The notes beneath the pieces are model-generated. The model did not search any database. It was not told the origin of the DNA and worked only from the letters and a program-made list of their open reading frames with translations. From NCBI GenBank assembly GCA_023159155.1, contig JAJNNX010000033.1:248001-312000 (forward strand): DNA of 64,000 nucleotides. Direction: 5' to 3'. The stretch is from Ustulina deusta (Eukaryota; Ascomycota; Sordariomycetes; Xylariales; Xylariaceae). This document shows positions 47,501 to 59,082 of this stretch, one piece after another; the stretch's first letter is position 1, and every line of letters begins with the position of its first letter. Made by a program: the position numbers and the translations under genes.

Positions 47501-49984
47501 TCGAACCTGCTAGGGGGAACCGTTCGTCTCGAGTTTCTCCGGTCAGAATTACAAATTGCTACGAATTCCCGACCCGGGGGTTTGCCCCTGTCTCTTCGAT
47601 TCTCGACTCATTTCCTGATGGTCGTCGGTCGTTGTGATGCGGCCGGGATTGGTTGACCCCCCATGTCAATTGTCAAGACCGCGCGACTGGTCTTACCATT
47701 GTAGTGTAGACGCGCCGCCTACGGGCCGTAATTTCGTGTCGCAGCGGCAACTCTCCCCGAAGATTGGACGAGGATACACAAACTCGGCAAATGGCAGCCC
47801 GTACGTTCGTGACGTGCAGCGATAGGCCCAAAGATGGCGACGTGCACAGGTTGGCGGTCTGCACGACGCCTCGATTAATATTAAAAAGTAATTAATGGCA
47901 AGGCAGTCAGCGAGGCTTTGCCCACTTTGCGTGTCATCGGGTTAGAGAACCCTGGTGCGACTAGATCGTTCTGCCCAGCTGTCGAGGTGCCATACTCACC
48001 GGATATCCTTCCTTCATATGGCGAACATACGAGATCGTGTTCAGCTTTCTCACTACAAGCCTCGCTCTTCGTCAGTCAAACAGACCACGGAATACCTGCA
48101 CGACTTGTTAAATGCTGCCAGGTCAATAGGGTAGCCGGCAAGAGATATTGGGGAGGCACGTAAGTCCTTACCTAATGCCACCAGAATGCCCCTAACAAGT
48201 TGAGTCTCCAAACACCAGTAACTCAACTCGACCGTCAAAAAGATTCAATCGCATGCCACTGCCGAGTTGAAGTTTTCATTGGCGGGGATCTTGTTACGAT
48301 CCCCGAATTGCAATTTTTTACTTCGAAAGGCCTTCCCTGGTTCTTTAAGTTCCAAGGAGAGATATGGTGGGGTGGAAGCAATCGACCATATTTATATCTA
48401 CCGAACGTGCTTGGGTATTGTGCTGATGGCGATTCTGGGCAAACCAAACGTTGTTGATTTTTTTTTCTTCCCCTGGGGGAGACACCGGAATGCCGGTAGG
48501 TAACTACATCGCTACACAATTTCTTGTCTCATAAGCTATAACAGTAATCGAATTGAGTTGCGTCATGTACATCGGAATTATTTCGAGTAAACTATACTGA
48601 TAAGTACAACTGCTGGCAACCCTTTCGATGGCCGGTTAGGTAGTTGTTTATGCCACTGGTAATTGTAGTAATTGTATACCTACCTAGCTAGTTGTTGCTA
48701 AGTCGTTTAGCAATTCGAAAAACCCAAGTCGATTCGCTTCCATCCAGTCCGAACCGTAACCCATAGCAATTGCGTACATATAATTGAAGTCCCGTACCAG
48801 GCAAAGCACGTAACCTTAGGTACCTATCCTCAATTCAGACTCGATTGCGTAAGCAGTGTAGGTAATGGCAGGGAATGGGCAATTACGCATAGAGATAGCG
48901 GGGAATGGAGTTCTATACTACCGAGTATAGTGATTTGTGGGCAATGATCTGCTTTGCTTCCTGTTGGTTCTCGATTCTTCTCCAGCGGTCCTCAGCTAAG
49001 TACTTACCTGTATTTGTTTTCTACAGTGGTCCAATCCACTGTATATGGTACCTAAAATCAGAACTATGTCGGAACTAATGTAGGTAGGTCCTAAGCTAAG
49101 TACCTATAGGTAGGTAGTATCTAACAGGTAGAATAGCCGTAGGTTCTTTCTCCAAAGGTCTCCAAGGTTCAAGATGGGGACTGCGGGGCAATTGACGAAC
49201 GTCGCTAACAATTAATGGAGTATCTAGAGGGTATCCTCGCCTCGACGATAGCGTCCGGGTGGGTGGCGCGAGGTACCTAGGTGCCGATATGGAGGTAGGT
49301 ACTGGACAGGGTTAGACATCCCCAAAAGACCAAATCGAGACTAGACGATTGGCCGATTGGCAGATGACGGCGCTAGTGGAGACATGGTTGGCAAACTTCA
49401 TGGCAGTTCCACCTCACCCTTTCCAGCAACTTTTTGAACAGCTGGTCAGAGTCGGTCAGAACCATCTCGTTGTCCATCGCTGCAGCTCCTCTGCCATTCC
49501 TGAATCCCGATCACCAACCAGCCCCTCCCGGACCTGCGTCCTCCTCGTGCCCGTGGTGTCTCGCCAACGAAACCGCCCCTTCCCGACGGTATCCTGCCTG
49601 CTGCTCCCTCGGTTGACAACGCAGAGCACCATGTTCTAGCTTCTTCCGCAGCTCCATCTCCATCTCGTCTGGCATCCCCCACTGTATCGGTACTACCTCT
49701 CCACGTGCAATTGTCACCCTGTGTACTTGTCATTGCTCAACTTCGTTGTTGAGTGAAGTCAATTGGAAGTTCCGCGGCTGTTTCAAGTTGGTTTATATAC
49801 ATAAGGTGAGTCGATACCCGCCGTCCTCGGCCTCGACCGACCAATCTCCCTGCGCCGGCTTCTCGCGAGCCTTGGCGAGCTCGTCTTCCTCCACCACCTC
49901 CGATGCGTTGCTGCGCACCGAGCCAACTCCGCTGGCCTATCGTCCCGTTGTTCTTTACTTACATGTCCTAGCATAGACTTGACA
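44512..49984. other. Long divergent spacer between PAK kinase and Scp160 genes
   Basis: About 5.5 kb between two genes transcribed away from each other. The right end (about 49,700-49,984) is probably the Scp160 leader, with a likely leader intron from GTGAG at 49806 to the AG at 49971 or 49976. TAGGTAGG/CCTACCTA motifs are dense here (near 44990, 45160, 46215, 48640, 48676, 49080-49130 and 49290). A short inverted repeat, CTGCCTG-TG-CAGGCAG, lies at 45168-45183. No open frame is convincing and no RNA gene was recognised. Confidence 0.5.
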
Positions 49985-52900
49985 ATGGCGTCCGAGGAAG
50001 TTTCCGCTGTTGCCCGGCTTCTTCAGAAGCACGCTCAGCATCCCCTTCAAGCCACCGTCGAAGATGCGCCTGACGACGAAGCCAAGCCCTCGACCGACGC
50101 CGCGTCCGCTACTGACTCTTCCTGGGCCCCTACAATGTCCGCTAAAGCCGCCGGGAAACAGCCTGGCGAAGCCTCGGCTGGTATTGATACTCAGTCGCAC
50201 GAGGCCTTCCCGGAGCTTGGCGTGCCCAAGACCACTGCCCCTAAGACCAACTACCCTCCCATCTGGGCTGGTGCTAAGGGCGGCGCGAATGGCAATGTAA
50301 ATGGTACCTCTTGGTCAGCTAATGGTACTCCCCGTACGATGACCCCTACGTCTGGAGCTGCCACGCCGACGGGCGTGCCTCCGCCGCTGGCCATCCCTGG
50401 TCGCAATGTGGAGACCATCATGCTGCCTTCGTCCTCGCTCCTTCCACGCGCCCAGCTCAAACGCCCGATCCCGGACATTATCAAGGATATCAACCGCAAG
50501 TCTCGGGCAGTCATTACAATGGCTACCGGACCGGGTGGCCAGCTAAAGTTCGAAGCTTCTGGCCCTCAAGACAGGGCCCAGCAAGCCTTGCGTGATCTGG
50601 TTTCGCAAATTGGTCGCAAGGCAAGTACTGGTACCCTAACTCTATGTATTGCTGTTTTGGCTAATAAATATATACAGGAAACTGTCACCGTTTCGATCCC
50701 GCAGTCTACAAGGGCTCATATCATTGGTAAACAGGGTGCCACGATTAAATCTATCCAGGAGAAATCTGGTGCAAGAATACAAATGCCCAAGGTCAATGAA
50801 GCTGGGGCTAACACTGATGACGATGACGATGCCATGATCGACGTCGTTATTGAGGGAAACACTCATACGGCCGCTTTGGCTCGTCAACTAATTGAGAAGA
50901 TTGTCGGAGAACGTTCAGCCAATGCAAGCATGAAGCTGAAGTCTATCCCGGCCGAATTCTATCCCTTCATTTCTGGTCCAAATAACAGTCTAGCCCATGC
51001 TCTCGAGGCAGAACATGACGTCCAGATTCGCGTGCCACCACATCTACCATGGGCTTCTCAGGTCCCCCGGATGCCAGTATCTGGACAGAGACCCACGTTC
51101 ATTCCTGCTCCGCATGACAACCACATTCAACTGGCGGGTGAGCGTGCCGCGGTCCAAGCCGCGAGAGCTGCAATCGAACGCCGGGTTCAGGAGTTGCAAA
51201 ATCAACTACATATGGACCAGGTGGACATTCGCCAGGGCGCTCACCAGTTCATCATCGGAGAGCGTGGTATTCCATCGGACGAATTCTTTGCTGATACCAA
51301 CTGTGTTGTTATCCTCCCCAGCGAACATGGTGTAGATACCGTGACAGTTGTCGGTTGGCCAGATGACGTGTCGAATGGCCTGGAGAAAGCTATGGAATTG
51401 GCTACACAGGTGCACACCTCAGTCTTCAACGTCTCGAAACATCATAGCCATGCCCCAGGAGGTGAAGCCCTTTACACCCGAGATCTTGCTCGATATCTCC
51501 GCCAGAGGAAGGAGATCGAACGGCTTGAAAAACTGTATCAGATCAATATCAACACACCATACACCAGTGGCATAACCAGCCCGTGGGAGTTATACGCTCG
51601 AGAAGGAAAGAATGCTCTCAAGGCACAGAAAGAAATGAGCTCTATCGTCAATAGTCACCCGCCCTCGCGCTTAGCGACAATTCCGGTTGATCCATTCTTT
51701 CACTCTTACCTGCGTAGTGGCATCAGGTCCAAAGTGCAAGATTCATTTGGTGTTCATATGGTCGTCCCTGATGGCTCGGACGCCGAATTGCCCGTCCTCC
51801 TGGTGTATGAGGGACCCGAAGTTGGAGGGCAGGAGTATGAGATTCCCCAGAAGACTCCCACCCCTTCGGAGATTCGCACTTTTCAGCAAGGACTTCTGGA
51901 TGCAAGAAAACATATCCTTGATTTAATTAACAACCAAGAGAAGATCGAAACAGCCACTCTGGAAGTCCCAGTCAAGTATGCTGATGACCCACAAAACTGT
52001 TTGAGCGATGCTGATTTCAATTTAGGTTCCAGGATAAACTACGCAAATTCATCAAGAAGGAGCAGGATACGACAGCCCGTGCTACTGGTGACATCCCTGT
52101 CCGCGTTAGTGTTAAGGGCACGACTGTGACTATGCGGGGTCCCGCTTCGAGTGTGAAATCTCTTGCTGACAAGTCCACCGCTTTTGTGGAGCAGGAGAAA
52201 GAGGATGAGAAAGAACGCGGATTCTCTTTGAAGTTTGAGTTTCCGCAGAAATTTGCAAATCATCTCATTGGCAAGGCTGGTAGCCATATTAATGAGCTAC
52301 GTGAGACTTTTGACGTTGACATCCAGGTTCAAAATGGGGAGGTTGAACTCAAAGGTCCCAAAGCTAAGGCCGAGAGGGCAAAAGCACATATCACTTCACT
52401 TGGTCGGCAATGGGCTGACGAGACCACCCACAGCCTCAAGATCGAGCCCAAGTTCCACAGAGAGCTCATCGGCGCACAGGGTGGCCAAATTCTACGGTTG
52501 CAGAACCGATATGGTGTTCACATCAACTTCCCTAAGACGACTAAACCTGGGAAAGATGACGAGTCTGTCGCCGATGCCGCAAGTGAAGCTGGCAAGCCAC
52601 GACGACAACAGGGTCCTGACGAAGTCACCATCAGAGGGCCTAAGAAAGGCGCTGATGCGGCTCGGGACGAAATATTTTCTTTATACCAGTACCTCCAAGA
52701 ACATTCATTTACCGAGACAATAGTAGTGCAACAAAAGCAGCTACCATCTTTAATTGGTTCTGGCGGCGCTGCTATGGATGAACTTCGTCAAACTACAGGA
52801 GCGAGGGTCGATATACCCAACGACAGAAACGAGACGCCAGATGCTGTTGTCGAGATTACAATTAGGGGTAGCAAGCAACAAGTTACCTCAGCTAAGAAAA

Positions 52901-54017
52901 TCCTAGAGGAGAAGAAGGCTATCTTCGATGATACTATCTCCAAGACTCTCGAGGTGGATCGAAAGTGGCACAAGAACTTGATTGGACCTGGAGGTATGGG
53001 AGAACCCCTATTCTAATAACATTAGTGAAAACACTCTAATATTGTGTGATAGGCTCTACCCTGCGCGATATCGTCATCAAAGCTGGGGGCCCGGAGGATC
53101 GGCGCCTGCAGGCCCGTACAGTCCAGTTCCCTAAACAGGATGCAGATGGCAACGATATCAGGATCGAGGGGCGACGTGACGTTGTTGACAAGATCATTGC
53201 AAGCATCGAAGCCTTTGTGTCACAACGAGAAAGCCAGGTCACAGAGACTCTAGATGTTCCAGTTGAGAAGCACAGAACGCTCATCGGCCGTGGTGGCGAA
53301 GCCAAAAGGCAGCTTGAATCTCAATTCAACGTCTCCATTGATATTCCTCGGCAAGGAAGTGGTTCAACCGGAGTGAAGCTAGTCGGATTGCCTGCGGACG
53401 TTGAGAAAGCAAAGGACCACATCTCATCCTTAGTTAAAGAATCGCAGGGGGAAACCGTTCAAATTCCTCGAAAGTATCACAACGCCATATCAGAGAACGG
53501 ACAATTCTTCCGTAGACTCCGTATTGATCACAAGGTCACGGTTGATCATGCCGGCCAGATCCCCCCTGCTAAATCGAAGGCCCCGAATACCCGAGCAAAC
53601 ACAGGTGCTCTCCCTCTAATCACCGATGACGCGGAAGCGGCTGCCGACGCTCACTCATGGATCATCGTTGACACAGCTTCTCCCGAAGAGGGCGACATTC
53701 CTTGGGTTCTGAAAGGGAACCAGGACAATATTGAAAAGGCCAAGAAAGCTATCGCTACAGCTCTTGAACAGGCTCGGAACAACAACAGTACGGGCTACCT
53801 TGTCCTTCCTGACCCGTCAACCTACCGTCTCGTCATTGGTACTGGCGGCTCTAAGGTCAACGCAATTCGAAAGCAGAGCGGCTGTAAGATCAATGTTCCA
53901 CGTGATCAGGCTAGAGATGAAGCAATCGAGGTCTTGGGTTCTAGAGAAGGTTGCGAAAAAGCGAAGGATCTCATCCTAGCTGCTGTTCGGGAAGGACAGT
54001 CGGGGCGTAGGGACTAA
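49985..54017 (+). CDS. scp160: Scp160/vigilin-type multi-KH RNA-binding protein
   Basis: Four exons, 49985-50620, 50678-51975, 52026-52993 and 53053-54017, give 1,288 residues, as usual for fungal Scp160. The family binds mRNA with a long row of KH domains, associates with ribosomes and the ER, and tunes translation. The N-terminal about 140 residues are disordered (Ala/Pro/Thr/Gly). Clear KH cores then recur: RAHIIGKQGATIKSIQ, FANHLIGKAGSHINEL, HRELIGAQGGQILRLQ, LPSLIGSGGAAMDEL, HKNLIGPGGSTLRDI (across intron 3), HRTLIGRGGEAKRQLE and YRLVIGTGGSKVNAI. Less canonical KH units lie between, where the GxxG loop is degenerate. Intron 1 is 57 bases with a GC donor (GCAAGT) and no in-frame stop. The start ATG follows a probable leader intron. 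The only doubt is whether the GC-AG intron is always removed. Confidence 0.95.
50621..50677 (+). other. In-frame GC-AG intron in the Scp160 gene
   Basis: The segment begins GCAAGT and ends TATACAG, with CTAAT as a branch candidate. Its 57 bases contain no stop in the reading frame. Removal joins IGRK to ETVTVSIP, which leads into a conserved KH domain, so it is very probably an intron of the minor GC-AG class. Confidence 0.75.
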
Positions 54018-54872
54018 GAGTCTTGAGGACGTATAGAAAGAAAACGACGGTTTTGTGCTCGCCTTATGTTTCGTGGTACTGTGTATGAACAAATTCGACG
54101 AGGGAGATTCGGCAGGGGCACAGGGGGTGTGGAGTTGCAGAAAAAGAATGACACAGCTCGGCTCTGAAACGAAAAAAGGGGAAAAAAATTATCAAACTTG
54201 TTCTGTAGAAACCATTTGAAAACCACCTGACTAGCTAATTTATGCGGGTATACAAAATATACAATTACTCCCTATTCTTAATCGCACAATGCCACAAGTT
54301 AGGTCCCCGATGTGACCAAGATTAATCGAGACAGGCTTCAATGTTTTTTTTCTCTTTTGGTTATCAGCACTATATAATTCACTGCCATGAAAGAAAGTGG
54401 TTTGGTAAATCATATCCTTGCCAAACGTCTACCCTTACAATGAGCCTTCATTGGGGCAGCCGCACAAAGTGTGAACGCAGTATCTAGCTAGCTACGCGTG
54501 ATAGTACAGAGAAAAAGTACAGGTACAATAATGAAGAGAAGAAATCCCGGGGAAAAAAAAGGGGGTCACGTCGAGTAAAGCGAACAACGATTTTCGCCCT
54601 ATACCACTCACATCCGTTCCCAATCCTTGTTTCGGCCCTTTTGCCCTTTCTTTTTGGTTTCGCTTCTGAACCAAACCTCCCGTCCCCCCCAAACGCCTGG
54701 GTATTCCCTACACAATAGATTTGATGGTTGGAACGAAACAAGAAATTACATTTCTCTTTTCTCTCTCCCTGGCCCCGATTAGGAGACATATCTCGAAGTC
54801 GGAGATCGTGGGCAACTAAATTGGTTGCCTCATAAGAGAGCAGCTGAACTGCATGTTGAGACACGGCAATTT
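54018..54872. other. Convergent spacer between Scp160 and RSC9 genes
   Basis: Both flanking genes end here. The sequence is AT-rich with several A and T runs, and one frame of 126 codons on the minus strand has a composition unlike protein. I see nothing else in it. Confidence 0.5.
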
Positions 54873-57858
54873 CTAATCTTCAATTTGAACTAGCTGCAGA
54901 AGTGACGTGATGTAACCAGCCTGTGACGAATCAAAGTTAGTGAAACCGCACGCGTGTGATGAGGGAAGGGAAAGGAAACCTACCAAGGCCTTGTTTTCCG
55001 TCATGACCTCGAAGAGCCGGGTCACGACGGGGCGGAACAGTCTCTCGTTCCATCCGCCACCCTCGCCGCCCATCTCGTGTTTCTTGAGCAGCTCCTCCTC
55101 GGACTCAGTCTTGACGACATTACGTGCGATATTCCGCAGCACAAGCACGGCGCTCAGCGGAATGCCAGCTGCCTGTTCGACATTTGGTTTTCGCTCGTCA
55201 GACGTAACGACCGTCTTTTCCCACGTCAGAGACATAGTCTTGGCTGGTGTGATGTACGATTTCCGCTGCCGCTTGGCTGCAAGCTCAGCGCCGTCCTGTT
55301 GTGGCCGCTTTTGTGCAGCCGGAACATGCGTCTTGATGTGGCGGGTAAGTTGCGCAAGCTTCAACGGCCTAGGCGTAGGATATTTAACGCAGTCAGCCCA
55401 GTCGCAGGACATAGTAACTTCCCTATTATCGATCTTGCCATTCTCGCCGATGGGGACGCCTAGGTGTGCGGTCAAGACATGATGCCACATCTGTTCGCCG
55501 CCAAGAAAGAATTGATTACATCTCTTTGAAAGAGCGCCCTTTGCCATCTGCCACTGACATCGCGTATACTCCTCCCTGGTTTCATAGTGGCTTGGCACCG
55601 TCCGGGCACGAATACCTTCAATAATGAAGCGCTGTACTTCACCCGGGCCACGAATTATCTGAGCGCGAGCGTTGGCGAACACGTGGCTGACATTCCTAAT
55701 GAAGTCGGCTGCACTCAAATTGCTTCGCACTCCTGCCAGAGCTCCGAAAGATCCTTGATAGGCCTGCCATATGGCGATTTGTGTAATATGGGATTCTGCG
55801 TCTTCTTCAAACAAAGTCTTCAGCCATTGAAAGCATCTCGTAGGTTCGTCAGTGTTCCTCAGTTTTTCGTGGAGATCAAACGGCAGAGGAGGCACCTCTT
55901 CAGTGCAGAGTGCCTTCTTCTCGGGTTCAAGAACCTTTTCTTCCTTGACTCGCTTGGCCCCGTGGGCTAATAATCTGACGAGATGTGGCACCACGTTTTC
56001 CATGTTGACCGCCTCGAGTAAACTTCCGACATTCGCAACCACAGCGGTGTATTGGTACAGGAAGTCCAAACAAGCATCCACCAACTCTTCGTCGTTGAGC
56101 AACAACCAGTTCATGATATTCTGTAGCACGACGGCTGGTACATTCTGCAGCTTGTTAGTAGCCTCTAGATTCATCGATATCCGGCTGATGGCACGCAAGG
56201 CCGTTAAGATTGTGCCGCGATCAGTGGAATTGAGTTGGGCCAGCAACGTCCGGTAAAGCGGGTCACTCGAATCCAAGACGAGCCAGGGCGTAACTTGTTC
56301 AGCGATGTCGAGAGCGAAATGCTTGATTTCCACTAACATCTCGAGGTCGGGTAAATGGAGGATAATACAGAGGACATCTTTCAGAGGATAAACCTCTGCC
56401 ATGTATATCGCATTCTCGATAAGCATAACCATATTTCTCATAGTAAGAACAGCCTCGGTAATGCGAAGGAGACGGTCTGAGAAACCTGCAGGTTGCAAAT
56501 GATCTAAGACAGCTTTTGGTGCAAGGTTTTGGATCCGTTCCAAGATATCTAATGTCCCATCCAGCCCGTCCAGAAGACCAGGGTTCGAGCTGTCTTGGTC
56601 GCCGGAGTAGGAAATTTGCCAATCAACGTCATAGAATAGACTACCGACTTCGAGAGCCTTTTCAATGAGGCCCTCGGCCAAACCTAGGAATGAGTCAAAC
56701 TTGTATTTATCCCCCCGCTCATATGAAATCTTGACAAGATGGTTCAGTGCAAACGCTTGTTCAGCAGGAATGCCAGATCGGAGAGCCTGGAGACACCGTG
56801 TATAGATATTAGGGCCGTCACACCCAGCTAGTTTGGTCAGTGGCTTGCAATGCGTGAAGAGTAGGTGAAGACTCACCGGGGGGTTGGACTGGCCGAGCTG
56901 GAGCTTGTATGTTCCCAAACCCAGCGGCTTGAGCCTTCAATAGTCGTTGCCGTTTCGCAAACTCAACTGGATTATTACCTGGAGTGTTAACAGGGCGGAG
57001 AGGAACTGAGATGGGCGGGCGTGGCTCAAAAGGATCTCCTAGGCGGGAGGATATTTCAGAGTTTGCCGGGGTGAAAGAGCTCGAAGCACCTCGCAATGCA
57101 GCTTGTTGAGCTTGAATGACGTGGAGAGGGTTGTTAGGGTTATGTTGCTGAGGGAGGTGGTGATGATTCTGTTGTGTCTGGTTCCCGTGGTAATTGTTTT
57201 GTGTTGCATTGGAATTCGATGTGTTGTGATGGGAAGAAACGTTTCGGGTCTGTCGGCTTGGTCCAGTGTCTGGCTGGAATGGCACTCGCTGAGGAGGGGC
57301 CTCACGAAGACGACCTGACGCTCTATTCGCCGACGTAGGTGTGCTTTCAGCCGGGCGCTCATCCCTCGTAGGTGTTTCTTCGCCTCGTCTGTTGGAAAGC
57401 TTGAAGTTCTCGAGGGTGCGGGTGAGAACCGGGCCGTGTTTGCTGGCGCATGACTGCTGTTCGAGAATCTCTTTCGGAGGCGGCTCACGGCCATACTTAT
57501 CCTGAATCCAGTAAGCCGCAAGATACCGGTAGAAATCTTGCTTCAGCTGAAATGATAGCTGGCCCATTCCCTTATTATCGGCATAGTACATGCCCAGTTC
57601 ACCGGCTAGAGCGCCCCATGCCTTCTGCACTTTGTTCAGCTCATCATAACCTCCTTTATCGAGAACAGCCTTGTACAGCTTGAACAAGTCAACGTTGACG
57701 TGGCCGTGCATGGTAGGGAGCCTCGGCTCAGGCTCGAAGGAAGTGCCGCGCTTCTCGTGGAAGGTAGTCAGGTCTTGGATGAATTTGTTATACTCCTCGG
57801 TTCGCTCGATCTCATGGACGTAGACCTCCTTGCCTCCAGGCCCACGAGCCGGAGCCAT
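54873..57858 (-). CDS. rsc9: RSC9-like ARID subunit of the RSC chromatin remodeller
   Basis: Three exons, 57858-56877, 56827-54984 and 54920-54873, give 957 residues. RSC9 is a DNA-binding subunit of the RSC (PBAF-like) nucleosome-remodelling complex in the nucleus. The N-terminal ARID domain (about residues 10-120) shows FHEKRGTSFEPEPRL, VDLFKLYKAVLDKGGYDEL, KAWGALAGELGM and a terminal Tyr-rich helix. A Gln/Asn/His/Pro-rich linker follows to about 325. The large helical C-terminal half matches the ARID2/Rsc9 arrangement, with WLKTLFEEDAESHI and IWQAYQGSF, and a zinc-finger-like stretch, CDWADCVKYP ... LTRHIKTH. The two large frames would look like separate genes, but a 49-base intron joins them cleanly (PP to AGCDGPNIY). 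The 63-base last intron has no stop in frame, so retention would insert 21 residues near the C-terminus. Confidence 0.9.
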
Positions 57859-59082
57859 CTTGGTTCTAGAGCTTCGCAATAGCGGGCGAGAGCTGCAAGG
57901 TCGTCGGGGATGAAGGGAAGAGAGTGACAAATAGTGAAAGCCAATGCAGAGGCAGAGGCCGTTCGGCACCTTCAGCAGCGGAGAGAAGAAGCGCGGAGGC
58001 TTAGAGAATGTTCCTGAGGCCGATGTTCCGTGTGAGCGCAAAAAGTGGCCGAAACGGCGAGTTCGCACGGCACAACGCCAGCTCTGGGTCGGTTGCGCCG
58101 ATAGGAAGGATCAATTGCGGATGTGCACTGCAGGGCAGCGGAAGTGCGTCGAATGGAGAGAAATCGAATCGGCAGTGTTGAATGGTCTGTCTGGGGAGCA
58201 GCACCGAATCAAATCCGGTTCGATGTTGGAGGGAAATGTTGGAAATATTCTGACGAGGTGGGGGCGTAATCGCGGTCGCAAAGAGGTTCGTGTGGTGAGC
58301 CCAAGGCAGGTTGAGGCGACGCGATGCGATGCGATGCTCGTCGCATAATAGGATGGGTAATGGGTATAAGCTTAAGGTACTAACCACGTACAATGATTGC
58401 CCAGGAGTCGCGAAAATCAGTTCGGAGTCGTGTTGGTTGCGAAGGGATTAGCCTGGGCAGAGGCACGTCCGCACAGACCATGCCTACCTGAGGCAAGATT
58501 AGTACATTGCAAGGTACCTACAGATGGAACCCAACAGCGCTTATGTGCATCTTTTCGATTGCGACGAGCATATAAATCGGTAAAATGGGGTATTTCTTTT
58601 AACGGTACGAATGTGCTCTGGATGTGACAGGATTGGATTGGTGCAGGTGACACCTTCATGTGCGTACCAAGGAAGGCAGCTTCGATGATTTTTCTCGGGA
58701 CATCTCACTGTGCCTTCCTGCACATATACTAACCACAGCTCTTTGGATAGATGCTTCTAGGTGAGGTAGGTATGTGACACAGGCAGGTATCTACCTAAAA
58801 TCATCAATTGATGCTGTGTGCCTTGAACTTCTCGTCCCAATACTCCTCCAGCCCCCCACCAGCCCACCACCAGCCCCCTCTCTCTCCTCACCAAGCGAAT
58901 CTAAACTCTACCTAGGGTTGATACAGGCAAGAATTCACCCTTTACATCAACGTCCAATGATGGTAATCCGATTTGTCGTCCTTCCCTCAAAGTGATTACC
59001 CTCCTGAAAGTTCCGACGCAATACCCTATTCAGTGTGAACATCAAGGACTACTTACGAACGTAAATATTCTACAGCCACGCA
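57859..59082. other. Divergent spacer between RSC9 and an unknown gene
   Basis: It holds the promoters of both flanking genes. Close to the RSC9 start it is GC-rich with an overlapping antisense frame that looks accidental. TAGGTAGG-like motifs cluster at 58484-58525 and 58755-58798. CT/CCA-rich sequence lies around 58845-58900. No RNA gene was seen. Confidence 0.5.

Noticed and set aside
49349..49639. A 96-codon frame upstream of the Scp160 gene
   Set aside because: It lies in the probable leader or promoter, shows skewed composition, and has no domain character.
56818..56918. Two separate genes, an ARID protein and a helical protein
   Set aside because: A 49-base intron with good borders joins the frames without loss, and the combined product has the domain order and length of RSC9.
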